A stretch of 64,000 nt of DNA, taken from NCBI GenBank assembly GCA_032718475.1, contig JAUCBJ010003100.1:1-64000 (forward strand), given 5' to 3'. Both the position numbers and the translations under genes were made by a program. This document shows positions 45,738 to 57,763 of this stretch, one piece after another (positions within the stretch are counted from its first letter, which is position 1; every line of letters starts with the position of its first letter). Source of the DNA: Nemertoderma westbladi. Taxonomy: Eukaryota; Xenacoelomorpha; Nemertodermatida; Nemertodermatidae. The notes under the pieces are model-generated. The model worked only from the letters and a program-made list of their open reading frames with translations. It did not search any database and was not told the DNA's origin.

Positions 45738-47043
45738 ATTTCAATTTCATTGTTATAATAGGATGGGATCTCAATCCACATTTCCCATCTAATTATTATA
45801 ATGATTCATCAATAAATTAATATAATAAGTTACAATATTATTTTATCGGGCTTTTTATTACGGTTTTTGAGAATTATCTTTCGTATGATTCTAAAAAAAT
45901 TTAGTGTATTTTGAAGGGCAACTGTCTCGACTGTTACCTATAAGGCAGGGATGAGGGCGCCACACTAACTCCCAATGGTAAACACTCCGTAAATAAATTT
46001 ATTTTTATTTTTTTCTCCCCCAGCATAAGCCAGGTTCACATAGGCCTATCGCTGGGTTGGTTCTTACGAAATGGTAACTGGCTCGCCAAGGGATCGAATC
46101 CGGGACTCCCATCTAGAAGCATTCGAGTGACTACTCCACCAGCTAGATGGTTAAACGTAGCTAGCAACATTTGAAATTTCAAAATTTAGTTAGAAATTTT
46201 ATAGTTACTGTAATAAACATTTTGATAAATTACAGTAGATAAATAGTGGCAAACATTTGTTTTAATAACAATTTACCTACTTATGGCTCTACCTCCCCTT
46301 TACAGTATGCTGATTGGTTATATGAGTGAGTGAGATTATATGAGTGAGACTCGCAATTACTGTAATAAGTTTTCCAGCATAAATTGGTCGCATATGAAAT
46401 AAAATTTGTTTATTATATTGGTTAGAAAATAACTACACAGTAAACTGCTCCTTATTGTTTTAAATTAATTACGTTTTTTTAAAACCCATTTACAATGTAT
46501 CATTTTTGAGTTCATTTTTTTTGCATGTTCATTTGAATGAATTCGGAGGGAGTTAGGTGGATCTGCGGAATAGAGAAACCAACGTTTGGAGGAAGAAGAG
46601 TTGAGTAGCGCTGTGTTCTGGGGATACTTTAGTAAATAATGACCCTAAATTTGAGTCCGGTTTAAATATATTAGTGTTTGATCGTGAGGGATCCTACTTG
46701 GAGTTTATAGAGGAGGGCAACGTAATCTAGGTAGAATGCCAAGAGGCTTATATATCGGTTTAGAAGAAGTTTGGTAGTTCGAGGATATAAAGCAGCGGAC
46801 GTGAATGAGTGAAAAGGATGTTGAGTTTACGTAGCGGGAAGCAGTTGTTTTCAAAGGTTGTACGAATGCATTATATGAACTCGTACAGTTATATGGTGAA
46901 TGTGCGCAATGGATGAAGTTGATGCTCAATATCTGAATAGAAATAAAAGTATAAACAAATTCGAAATTTTAAACAACAACTAATATCATTTGGATTTACA
47001 TTGATGATTCAATGATGATACAAATACTTTAATTCCACCTAAC
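45738..47043. other. Putative intron and spacer, no exon seen
   Basis: AT-rich. Apart from the tRNA-like remnant at 46081-46151 nothing is recognisable; the stretch 46540-46960 is G-rich on the plus strand but has no domain. Confidence 0.4.
46081..46151 (-). repeat. tRNA-like remnant (SINE head)
   Basis: The minus strand shows TAGCTGGTGGAGTAG (A box, 46131-46145) and GGATTCGATCC (B box, 46091-46101) at tRNA-like spacing. The arms pair only partly, so a SINE or tRNA pseudogene is more likely than a working tRNA. Confidence 0.5.
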
Positions 47044-47212
47044 CTTGCCAATTTATTTTGAATCCTGGGCGAGTAACTGAAGAATCAGAAGTGAACTTTA
47101 GAGTCATTATATTGCCAGTTGATGTAATAGGGGATGGTACATCGGCCCCAGACAACTTTGCCATTTGAGGTGGATCATCATTCCCTGACCACAACATAAG
47201 TCCATCGTAAAC
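47044..47212 (-). CDS. CUB-domain protein, exon encoding C-terminal half of the domain
   Basis: 169-bp exon with acceptor TTTTTAAG and donor CAAG/GTTAGG. It encodes VYDGLMLWSGNDDPP, then LSGADVPSPITSTGNIMTLK and a FTSDSSVTRPGFKINWQ end, the VYDG, L(C)G and S-x-GF-W pattern of a CUB domain. CUB domains are extracellular protein- or carbohydrate-binding modules. It joins in phase 0 to the exon at 48631-48815, restoring the YxxLYVYDG junction, and leaves one base for the next exon. The second CUB cysteine pair (C3, C4) is missing: the position before LSG reads MAK. Confidence 0.85.
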
Positions 47213-48630
47213 CTTAAAAATAAAACAATGAATATGTGAATCAGGCTTATTTATTAAGCCAGGAAAATAAAACTAATGTGGTGTACCACAATATTTTGCC
47301 CCCCCCCCTACAGCCAAAATGGAAAAATCTCAATAGATGTGTTAAAACGCGTGTTAAGTAGAATTTAAATACAAATCTTTCTTACATCCAACTTTTATCA
47401 AGTTATAGCAGCTTTTACTCACAATCTTAGTAATATTAGAATAGGTGGATATTCAAATTAATTGTTTTTGTATTGACAAGCGATTGGTACTAAATTATTT
47501 GATATACCGTACCGGTACAAACCAAAACCAATAATAATAATAATGTTGTAATCTAATTTTTTAATCATTAATAAATGATAATGATGGGAATCGTGTTAAG
47601 CCACGAGCCGAGCCGAGCCGAGCTTTGGCTGTCGCATTTAGGATCACCCGCGATTTTCATTACGTACGAATTTCATTACAAAAAACTGGATTTCGATTGT
47701 CCGTGGCTGTTCATTGCGATGGGCGCAAGACAATTGGTCGAAGCCATTCGAAATTGGACGACCAATTGCTCTTTCACAAGAAACATGCAACATTATTATT
47801 GCTTCAAGCGGAAGACAACGGAAAAGCCATCGTGAAGTTCAGCGTGAAATCCGAGTTGACGCAACAACTCGTCCCCATTTAAACAATCGCTCGGCAAAGA
47901 GAGAGGGAGGGCATCAAAGAGAGAGAGAGGGCATCAAGAAATCCAATTGAAGACAGAACGAAATCGAGAGGATCGATTGCGGTTTGCGGCCTATTTAGAG
48001 GTTTGGACTGAAGATGTTTTTCTTCACCTTGCTCCTTAAAGTTTTTTGTGTGGACTGTGCGTCGGCCTAATTCACAAAATGACTAGATTTGGGCTCATAC
48101 ATTAGATGACATTCCAGAGGAGGAGCGCTATCGATCGATGCCCAATCAACCTGCATACATTGGGATCTTTGTTTGTTTCACAGCTCTTAAGATGATGTGG
48201 GTAGGATGTTGGACAATCCTGGAATGGGAATATTTTCGAAATATCCTAACTCAGCATATTATTGCATTCCTTCACAACGCAGACAATGTCTTGGATGCTG
48301 AGTGTTGAATGCTGGATGTTGTTTTGATGATCCATGATAGAGCACCATGCGTGCCCTCGCAACACAAGACCTCTTATGAACAAGTGGTTTACATTTCTTT
48401 AGCAAATGAAGATGGCCAATTCCCTGCCGCTTCTCCTACTTTATGTGGTGCTGAAGATATTGGTTCAAACCTAAAGAGCAGGATGGAGGAGCTATGCATC
48501 ATCAACCACTAACTCAGGCTATACTCCATGAGAAACTTCTTCTGGCTCTAAGCGAGTTGGAAAACCGTGTATAATTATTTCAAGTAATGTAATAGAAATA
48601 TAATTGTGAGTGAGTCTGAATGTTTCTTAC
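47213..48630. other. Intron of the CUB gene
   Basis: 1.4 kb. The part 47580-48500 has several overlapping plus-strand frames (47575-47882, 48309-48512) with coding-like composition and a GAGCC microrepeat, possibly a decayed mobile element. I recognise no domain. A run of C lies at about 47299. Confidence 0.5.
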
Positions 48631-48815
48631 ATAGAGGGGGTCCCAGTAGTTTTCTGTACGGAAGGCCTCAAAAGTTATTTTGACTTTTTTCCCTGGAGAT
48701 GCTCGGATATAGTAAATGCATTCATCAATATCAGCTCCATAATTATTAGGATAATTTGGTGATTCAATGGGATAGTTGTGGTATTCTCCAAATGAACCCC
48801 TTCCACTTCCGCATC
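48631..48815 (-). CDS. CUB-domain protein, exon encoding N-terminal half of the domain
   Basis: 185-bp exon, acceptor GATGCTTTCAG and donor TAT/GTAAGA. It encodes GCGSGRGSFGEYHNYPIESP, then NYPNNYGADIDECIYYI and KVKITFEAFRTE, ending WDPLY. The first Cys, the SPNYPxxY block and DEC are the classic start of a CUB domain (C1 and C2 present). It enters with two bases of a split codon, so an upstream exon with a signal peptide is expected at higher coordinates. None is found, and an artificial sequence junction lies 120 bp away. Secreted or membrane-attached location is inferred. Confidence 0.85.
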
Positions 48816-48934
48816 CTGAAAGCATCAAAAATGAGAAATAAAAGCTTGAGGTAATATAAAATATAATTGATGAATATGATTTCACTAAAATAGACCACTG
48901 GTTCATTGACAATAAAAACTTTAGAAATTTAATA

Positions 48935-48987
48935 AGTACTCTGCGTTGATACCACTGCTTTAAGCAGTGGTATCAACGCAGAGTACT
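48935..48987. other. Palindromic SMART-type cDNA primer sequence (artefact)
   Basis: 48962-48987 reads AAGCAGTGGTATCAACGCAG then AGTACT, the well-known SMART PCR primer. 48935-48960 is its exact reverse complement, with a single T at the centre. Two primers head to head do not occur naturally; this marks an artificial joint or unremoved adapter. Confidence 0.95.
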
Positions 48988-51854
48988 ATATGAGGCGTTC
49001 CTGCCACCCATACCATTTCGGAGCCTTTCGGAATTGATAAAATTACACAAAATACATCACCCTTCAAAGACTTTGGTATAACCATCAAACCATAAACTAT
49101 GCGTTTTTGGTTTGTTGAATTCATTACTAGGAATCGAAAGCAAGATTAGAAGCAAAATTTTCATTTTTTTATCAATATATACTAAAAGAGCACCAAAAGT
49201 GCAAGTAGCACTTTTTTCATAGTAGTTTTCTATAGTAGGTCATGGACTAATTTATATAAACAGACAACACTTTATGAAATTGACTTTGTGGTAGCTAATT
49301 CAATTTGGACGCAACAGTCAAGGAGAACATATTACCGTAATATAAGGTCAATGGCAACCATATTGACCAATGTCCCGTACGTGATTTTTGAGATTTGTCG
49401 AATTTTGAAATTAACTTTGAGAATCAGTCATATTGATTGTTAGAAAGAGCGATAATTTCTGCATGTACCGGAATGGGCCCCAAAAATTTCTTGGCCGTTA
49501 TTGAGAGAAACGTTCCGGAATGCAAAAATTGAGAATAAATTTATGTCACGTATAGGAAATTTAGAAAAAAAATATTCTGGAAAATGGGAAGTAACAGTCG
49601 TTTAATGGTGGTATTGATGTATCGGGCAAGAGATGTCAGATCGAAGTGAAAGTTTTCTAATGAGAAAAAAATTAAAAATTATGTCGCTAAAAATAAATTT
49701 TTCATAGAGTGACAACACAAAGTTTCGCTTTCTGGGAAACTTTGCCTTGAAAAGTGGGGCTAATTGTTTTTTCCTGCTAATAACAATGTGATACACAAAA
49801 CTGTTCCATGTGGTCAACTGAAAATCGTTATTTATATCAAAAAATTAATTTGAAAATGTATAGACAGTTTTTTGATGTCATGTACGGGACATTTTGATAT
49901 GGTATGGGAAGGAATTTACATGGAAACAATTATTATAAATTTTGACATATATTTTCCAATTAAAAACAAATCATAAAATTCTTCTAACAACTCCTCCGAA
50001 CTAGAAATTAAACCCAGTTTATTGTCCTTCCCACTGTCAACTCCTGTTCCATTCCCAACAAATAGTTAATTTGGTAATAAATTAATTTGGTCTGTTGTTA
50101 ATTAAGGGGAAGGAGCAGGTTACAGTTTATCTGCAACTGGTAAGCCCCCCAACCATTATTTCAATGTAAGTAATTAATTGTTTAGACCATGATTAACTTC
50201 TGCCCCCAACACAATGTCAAATATAGGACAGGCCGTCACGTTATGGGGCATGGCAGTTTTTTCAACCTGGCCACATAAATTTTGACGTAGCAGTAGTAGT
50301 CTAACTGATACAACCCATACATGGCAAAACTATTAGAGAAATGGATGTGATGATCTAAATCTGCATCAGTTCGCTTGGACAAGCTCACGCAAATGATTCA
50401 TATACACTCATTAACCACCTACAATTGCCAATCTAACTGATTCATATGGAAGAATACGAGTGGAAGTGTTAACACATCGGGTTAATGGCTCACATTTGAC
50501 AATTTATTTGCCATTAAATTAATAATCATTTACCGAGTGTTACGTATGTGACAAAAAATCAAATCTCCAATTTACTACGAAGCTACGTTTATTTGTTTAC
50601 CGGAATAATACTCAGCAGGGATATTAATCGTTTAACAACTGAATTGTAATTGTAATGGCCAGAATGAGCCCGTAATCACATTAACAAAATTTAAAACTTC
50701 TCCGATTCGGACAAATTCCGTCCGATTTGGTCGAATTTTTTTTAAATTTGTTGTAGCTTTTTCTATAACAAACTGTGGTTGGAGTGTATCACAGCAGGAG
50801 GGGACCGATTATAGTGTATCTGGCGATCAAATTATCAAAGCCAACCGACCATTAATTCTCAAATGATTTACATTTTTGTATATTTTTAGTCCCGTACGTG
50901 ACTTGGTCAATATGGTTGGTATTGACCCATATGGTCAATCATGGAGAGAATCCACCATAATTATAGTCTAAATTAATATAATAAGCTTCAGCGAAACTAA
51001 GTGAATGCCGGACAAATATATTTTAAAATTAATTAATGTTGGTGAAACACATCATCATCAGAGACAGGGGGGAAACTGGACTCAAACCCATCTTGGGAAA
51101 TTAATATCCCGCCTCGATGTTAAATTCTCAATTTGGGGAAAGGAGCAGGTTACAGTGGCACGTTATTTTAACCAAAACAATAAACTAAACACAATAGAAC
51201 AGGTTACAGTTTCATTTTCGAGAGTAAGGAGCTATTAATTGCGTCCAATTTCCCCGGAGAGGGATACATTTTTATTGCGTCCAGTTCCCCCAGCACCTGC
51301 GCTAGGCTATTTGATTCTATTTAATAAATTCAACATATTTTTCTGGAACATATTGTTTATCCCATACGTAGCTTGGCAACAATGCAATATTTCTTTAATC
51401 ATACTATTACGTAGCTACTTATGCAATAACAAAATGTTCCAGAATAGGGGGTATTTATTTAATAGAATAAAACGGCCTCACACATAATTATGCAAAACCA
51501 TGCACGTTTTAAACACCTATATCTCAACCATGAAATTTTCATTGTGTTACATATTTGGAATCCTTGCACAGCCAGCATTTTAATAGTACCAACAAATCAC
51601 TGTAATAGTGAAGAATAACTGCGGTGTGAATTTTAAAATTTCGCAGGAGACACTTTTTTCAAACGCTTGTGGCTAAAGAATGAAAGCGAAAATAAAAATT
51701 CCGGATCAACCAGCAAGGAGGAGGGAGGTGGAACTCTCTATTTCAAATTTAATGAAATCTCATTAAGATTTGTAGAAAGATTTGGGGGGGGGGGGGGGCA
51801 GGTACCTGAATAATGACATTATATTCCAGGACATGGTGTACTACTGTAGACTAA
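48988..51854. other. No gene seen
   Basis: 2.9 kb of AT-rich sequence. Short frames have no domains. GGAGCAGGTTACAGT occurs twice (near 50115 and 51140), hinting at a dispersed repeat. A poly-G run lies at 51785-51798. Its linkage to the sequence left of 48935 is doubtful. Confidence 0.5.
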
Positions 51855-51928
51855 GCAGCCGCTTGATTGGTCTAGTGGTAAGAAAATTGACTTTCTTTGG
51901 AGAGGCCGCAGTTTCGATCCCTCGACAA
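51855..51928 (+). repeat. tRNA-like remnant (SINE head)
   Basis: TTGGTCTAGTGGTAAG (A box, about 51867-51882) and GTTTCGATCCCT (B box, 51911-51922) at tRNA spacing, with a plausible anticodon region between. Arm pairing is incomplete. Confidence 0.5.
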
Positions 51929-52042
51929 TGTAGCATTGTTTGGGCATGGGCTTGAAATGCTGCACACTAGCTCTACGCAGACTTCATCTTTCACTGGTCG
52001 ATGGGAACGACGGTAACTTAGAAAACAGAGTGGAAGGGTTTA

Positions 52043-53930
52043 CTGTCCCTGCTGACAACCATCAAACTGTTCCGCCCCCAATCCCTGCTGACAACAACAA
52101 ATTGTTCCGCCCCCAATCCCTGCAGACAAAAACCAAACTGTTCCGCCCCCAATCCCTGCAGACAACCACCAAACTGTTCTACCCCCAAACCCGGGTGACA
52201 AAAACCAAACTGTTCCGCCCCCAATCCCTGCAGACAAAAACCAAACTGTTCTACCCCCAAACCCGGGTGACAAAAACCAAACTGTTCCGCCCCCAATCCC
52301 TGCAGACAAAAACCAAACTGTTCCGCCCCAATCCCTGCAGACAACCACCAAACTGTTCCGCCCCCAATCCCTGCAGACAACCACCAAACTGTTCTACCCC
52401 CAAACCCGGGTGACAAAAACCAAACTGTTCCGCCCCCAATCCCTGCAGACAAAAACCAAACTGTTCCGCCCCCAATCCCTGCAGACAACCACCAAACTGT
52501 TCCGCCCCCAATCCCTGCAGACAACCACCAAACTGTTCCGCCCCCAATCCCTGCAGACAACCACCAAACTGTTCCTCCCCCAATCCCTGCAGACAACAAC
52601 CAAACTGTTCTACCCCCAAACCCGGGTGACAAAAACCAAACTGTTCCGCCCCCAATCCCTGCAGACAAAAACCAAACTGTTCCGCCCCCAATCCCTGCAG
52701 ACAAAAACCAAACTGTTCCGCCCCCAATCCCTGCAGACAACCACCAAACTGTTCCGCCCCCAATCCCTGCAGACAACCACCAAACTGTTCCTCCCCCAAA
52801 CCCGGGTGACAAAAACCAAACTGTTCCGCCCCCAATCCCTGCAGACAAAAACCAAACTGTTCTGCCCCCAATCCCTGCAGCCAACAACCAAACTTCTCTA
52901 CCACCAATCCCTGTTGACAACTACCTATCTGTTCCGCCCTAATCCCTACTGACAAAAACCAAACTGTTCCGCACCAATCCCTGCAGCCAACAACCAAACT
53001 GTTCCGCCCCCAATCCCTGCAGACAACAACCAAATTGTTCCGCCCCCAATCCCTGCAGACAACAACCAAACTGTTCTACCCCCAAACCCGGGTGACAAAA
53101 ACCAAACTGTTCCGCCCCCCATTCCCTGCAGACAAAAACCAAACTGCTCCGCCCCCAATCCCTGCAGACAACAACCAAACTGTTCTACCCCCAAACCCGG
53201 GTGACAAAAACCAAACTGTTCCGCCCCGAATCCCTGCAGACAAAAACAAAACTGTTCCGCTCCCAATCCCTGCAGCCAACAACCAAACTGTTCTACCACC
53301 AATCCCTGTTGACAACTACCTATATGTTCCGCCCTAATCCATGCTGACAACAACCAAACTGTTCCGCCCCCAATCCCTACAGACAAAAACCAAACTGTTC
53401 CGCCCCAATCCCTGCAGACAAAAACAAAACTGTTCCTCCCCCAAACCCGGTGACAAAAACCAAACTGTTCCTCCCCCAAACCCGGGTGACAAAAACCAAA
53501 CTGTTCCGCCCCCAATCCCTGCAGACAACAACCAACCTGTTCCTCCCCCAATCCCTGCAGACAACAGCCAAACTGTTTCGCCTCAATTCCTGCAGACAAC
53601 AACCAAACTGTCATGCCCCAATCCCTGCAGACAACAACCAAACTCTTCCGCCCCAAACCCTGCAGACAACAACCAAACTGTTCCGTCCTCAATCCCTGCA
53701 GGGCAACCACCTAACGGTTCCGCCCTAATCCCTGCAGAAAACAACCAAACTGTTCCTCCCTAATCCCTGCAAAAAACAACCAAACTGTTCCGCACCAATC
53801 CCTGCAGACAACCACCAAACTGTTCCGGCCCCAATCCCTGGAAGACAATCACCAAACTCTTCCACCCCCAATTTCTGCAGGACAACCACCTAACTGTTCC
53901 TCACCAATCCCTGCAGTCAACAACCACCAC
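52043..53930. repeat. 36-bp minisatellite
   Basis: About 52 units of CCGCCCCCAATCCCTGCAGA plus CAACCACCAAACTGTT, with a recurrent variant holding a CCCGGGTGAC end. Because 36 is a multiple of 3 and the unit has no stops, long open frames appear in several frames on both strands; none is a gene. Units degrade toward both edges. Confidence 0.95.
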
Positions 53931-53964
53931 AAAATAATTCTACCCGAATATAATATAAAATAAA

Positions 53965-55100
53965 TTAAATAACCGCATTCATTGGAACTAAACTCGCCCC
54001 ATTGGAATTAAACTCGCATTCATTGGAACTAAACTTGCCCCATTGGAATTAAACTCGCATTCATTGGAACTAAACTCGCATTCATTTGAACTAAATTCAT
54101 ATACATTGGAACCAAACTTGCCCCCATTGGAACTAAACTTGCATTCATTGGAACTAAACTCGCATTCATTAGAACTACACTTTCCCCCATTGGAACTAAA
54201 CTCGCATTCATTGGAACTAAACTCGCATTTATTGGAACTAAATTCGCATTCGTTGGAACCAAACTCGCATTCATTGGAACTAAACTCGGATTCATTGGAT
54301 CTAAACTCGCATTCATTGGAACTAAAGAACTAAACTCACATTCATTGGAACTAAACTTGCCCCCATTGAAACTAAACTCGCATTTATTGGAACTAAATTC
54401 GCATTCGTTGGAACCAAACTCGCATTCAATGGAACTAAACTCGGATTCATTGGATCTAAACTCGCATTCATCGGCACTAAACTCGCATTCATTGGAACTA
54501 AAGAACTAAACTCACATTCATTGGAACTAAACTCAGATCATTGGAACTAAACTCGGAATCATTGGAACTAAACTCGGATTCATTGGATCTAAGCTCGCAT
54601 TCATTGGAACTAAACTCGCATTCATTGGAACTAAACTCGCATTCATTGGAACTAAACTCGGAATCATTGGAACTAAACTCGGATTCATTGGATCTAAGCT
54701 CGCATTCATTGGAACTAAACTCGCATTCATTGGAACTAAACTCGCATTCATTGGAACTAAAGAACTAAACTCACATTCATTGGAACTAAACTCAGATCAT
54801 TGGATCTAAACTCGCATTCATTGGAACTAAACTCGCATTCATTGGAACTTATCCATTGGAACTAAACTCGGAATCATTGGATCTAAACTCGCATACATTG
54901 GAACTAAACTCGGAATCATTGGATCTAAACTCACATTCATTGGATTTAAACTCACATTCATTGGATTTAAACTCACATTCATTGCAACTAAACTTGCCCC
55001 CATTGGAACTAAACTCGCATTCATTGGAACTTATCTCGCATTCATTGGAACTAAACTCGGAATCATTGGAACTACTGTAAACTCACATGCATTTATGCAT
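53965..55100. repeat. 21-bp minisatellite
   Basis: About 54 units of CATTCATTGGAACTAAACTC plus G, with blocks (for example 54541-54660 and 54655-54770) repeated as larger segments. Seven-codon open frames on both strands are a by-product of the period. Confidence 0.95.
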
Positions 55101-55808
55101 TGGAGCTAAATTAGTTTTTAATATAATTGGAACTAAGTTCGCATTTTAAAATTTATATTGGAAATTTATTTTTCGTTTCTTTTGGATGGAGGTACGTGTG
55201 CGATTGGAACTAAGTTGTTCTACCACCAAAACCAATGCAAACTGGCCTATTTCTGTTGAACGCCGAAAAATACAGATGAATAAAACCATTCCCATTTATA
55301 AGATATTCCAGCCAGCTCAAATTTATTCACATGAGACCCTTACTTATTACTCTAATAGTACCAGTATAAACTAAATACCAGAAATACTGAATAACGAATT
55401 AAGTTTCTATCTGATGTTACGGGCAGGTATAAATAACATCAATATTACCACAACGTGCATAAACGGCCGCCATTTATTAATCGCCACTAATTGAATGCCA
55501 CCCCAAATTAGATGATTTAACACCAAAATAAATTATTTTGCACCAAAAATATTTTTTTGTAGCATTGTAGAGATAATAATATATAATTATTGTTCAAGTT
55601 GCCCATATAATTTGACCACAGTACGTTCAGTAGCAAGTGAGAAGTCACCAATTTATGGTATCTATCTAATCCGAATAAACATAAGTGAGAATTCACAAAT
55701 TTATGGTATCTATCTAATCTGAATAAACATAAGTTAGAATTCACCAATTTATGGTAGCTTCTGAATAATACAAGTAGGTTAGGTCTAGTTTGTTTAATAA
55801 TAACGTAT
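55101..55808. other. Spacer with a short 48-bp repeat
   Basis: AT-rich with no gene. ATTTATGGTATCTATCTAAT recurs at 55651 and 55699, with a partial copy at 55747 (48-bp period). The left part may hold the 3' UTR of the minus-strand gene whose stop is at 55809. Confidence 0.5.
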
Positions 55809-56044
55809 TTATTCAGAGTAATCTGGTGGCTTTTCTACTTGGAGCTCTATTGGCTTCTCTCTCTGGGTCTGTTGAGGTGCAGGGGTGTACTGTTGGGGTG
55901 CAGGGGGCGGGGCGTATTGTTGGCTATACGGCTGTTGGGGGGGTGGATATTGCTGCGGTTGTCCTCCCATTCCCGGTATAACGAAATTCATCATGTTGTT
56001 GGTCGTCGGAGCCGCGGCAGCTGGGCCACCGCCACCGCCACCGC
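55809..56044 (-). CDS. Small PPxY membrane protein, exon 2 (cytoplasmic tail)
   Basis: 236-bp terminal coding exon with acceptor TTTATTTCAG. It enters two bases into a codon, matching the phase-1 donor of exon 1 (A + GC gives Ser). It encodes a Gly run, PAAAAP, a Pro/Gln/Tyr-rich stretch with QQPYSQQYAPPPAPQQY, and the C-terminus VEKPPDYSE. PPDY is a PPxY motif, which in known families binds WW domains of NEDD4-type ubiquitin ligases. Frame, phase and a stop directly after PPDYSE all support it. Confidence 0.85.
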
Positions 56045-56875
56045 CTGAAATAAAACAGATTATAATTGGTTTATAATTAATATAATTTGATTTCCTATTC
56101 CCTCTTCGAGTCTCCAGTAAACGCCCCCCCCCCCCCCCCACCCCTTCCCGGGAGGCGCCATCCCCATCAGCTCTCTGGAACTGAAGCTGACGAACTTGCA
56201 GTTCTGGATCTCGGTTGGCACTCATCTTGGGTGCCAGTCCGAGGCTGGTGTACCGATCCAACTCGGATCATTTTAATCGATGTACTGGTGACCGAGCCCG
56301 AGACTTGTGGCAACCGAGCCCCACAGCTGTGCCCGGTTTGACCAGCTGTGGTGTCCCCCACTACGCTGGATGGAGCCACTAGACTTGTGTAGAGGGGACG
56401 GACGGGAAGCGAGTGGATGGCGTCACCCTGGTCCCATGGAGCCGCGGGCGGTTCCTCACGTGGGATGCGTAGTTATTATCTCACGTAGTTATTCTTTATA
56501 ATTAATTCAAAGATTTTTTAATTGAATTTAATTTGTTTATAAATGTTAAATTATATCTCAAAGATATAAATAGGTATAAATAGATATAAATACATATATA
56601 TAGGTAAATAGATATATATAGGTAAATTATAGCTCAATGATGAATTTGCAAAATCCATTTATAAAAATTATAATCGATTCGATAAAAACTTTAACAAAAT
56701 ACTCAGTAAATTTGATCCCAGATATTCTAATATTCTATCCGTTAGCCAGTTAGTCTAAGCTATTTCGAACCATTATTGAGCGCGTCTGCTGGTCTGATGC
56801 AATGGTTGCGTTCCTACCTGCAGCTGCGTACGTAATTGTACGCTTAAACAAGATCAGGTAACAAGGAATACTAAC
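56045..56875 (-). other. Intron of the PPxY membrane-protein gene
   Basis: 831 bp, donor GTTAGT and acceptor TTTCAG. It contains a poly-C tract (56124-56138) and a GC-rich 330-bp block unlike its AT-rich flanks, without any recognised domain; possibly an inserted element. Confidence 0.7.
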
Positions 56876-57182
56876 TTTGAACTACTTGAACAGTTTGAGT
56901 GACTCCTCCTCTGCGTCCTGCCCAACAACAGCAACCACAGCAGAAGCAGCAGAGAATGCTAACGAGTATGATAAAGACTATCCCTCCCAAACCAAGGCCG
57001 AGCCCCATTGTCAACAAAGACGCTTGGGTTTCCGCCTGTTCATCAACGGCATCCCTTACTTCCGGTATATTCTGATATGCAAAGACTCCAATAGCTTCCT
57101 CCTTACTCCCGGCGGATACACAGGATATGCAGAAGTAAATGATACTAAATATTATATAACAATATATAGTATTCGCTCCCAT
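56876..57182 (-). CDS. Small PPxY membrane protein, exon 1 (signal peptide and TM)
   Basis: Starts at ATG (57182-57180), with an in-frame TAA shortly upstream. It encodes a hydrophobic signal peptide (about residues 5-22, ending CVSAG), a short acidic ectodomain (24-56), and a transmembrane segment of LGLGLGGIVFIILVSI type (59-78). The Cys cluster CCFCCGCCCW (78-87) follows, typical of palmitoylation, then RRGG as a cytoplasmic stop-transfer. With exon 2 the protein is 180 residues. This layout resembles Shisa-like/WBP1/VOPP1/CYYR1 adaptors, but the Cys-rich ectodomain of true Shisa proteins is absent, so the family is not certain. Orientation is type I by inference. Confidence 0.85.
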
Positions 57183-57763
57183 TATTCTTGTTTGTTTAAC
57201 TTCAGATATAGTTATGTTTAGAATTTATTTGTAATACAATTGTGCAGTGAAAGAACTTTAATAAACAATGTAGGCAGGCCTCCTGTAATAATTGCATAAA
57301 ACCTATGGTTTGCCTTCATATAAACACTTCATTAACGTTCGGTTTGCATTCAGTAACTAAATTACATCATAAGAGATAAGCAGAAATATAATATTATTAA
57401 TGCATACCGGTGGTAAGCCTTCCTTAGAGAAACAAAGATGCCGCCGCCTCAATGCAATTTTAACGCAATTATCTATGATCTTTTATTATGAAAACTGAAT
57501 ATGGATAGCTTATCGTAAACCCTTTTGTTCAAAAAATATAGCACTTGTTGTGGAACTGGGCTTTTTCAAATTTTGTATACATTTAGAAGCGTTTATTTAT
57601 TTGTAAAGTACCTCATGAATAAGGATCAGTAATACTATACCACCTGCAAAGCTGCAAACACCAAGCTGGAAAGCTTTAGGGGTAATCCTAAATGTTATTT
57701 TGGACAATATACCTATATACATTGTTTTTATTTGTTATTGTTTTTACATTGTATAAATAAATG
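57183..57763. other. Upstream region of the membrane-protein gene, no gene seen
   Basis: AT-rich. Should hold the promoter and 5' UTR of the minus-strand gene; no TATA box or other element is evident. Confidence 0.4.

Noticed and set aside
52018-53710. Long open frames of 250-300 codons on the minus strand in the 36-bp array
   Set aside because: The unit length is a multiple of 3 with no stop codon, so several frames on both strands are open at once; there is no start context, domain or codon bias.
54029-54333. Short frames on both strands in the 21-bp array
   Set aside because: By-product of the seven-codon period; no gene features.
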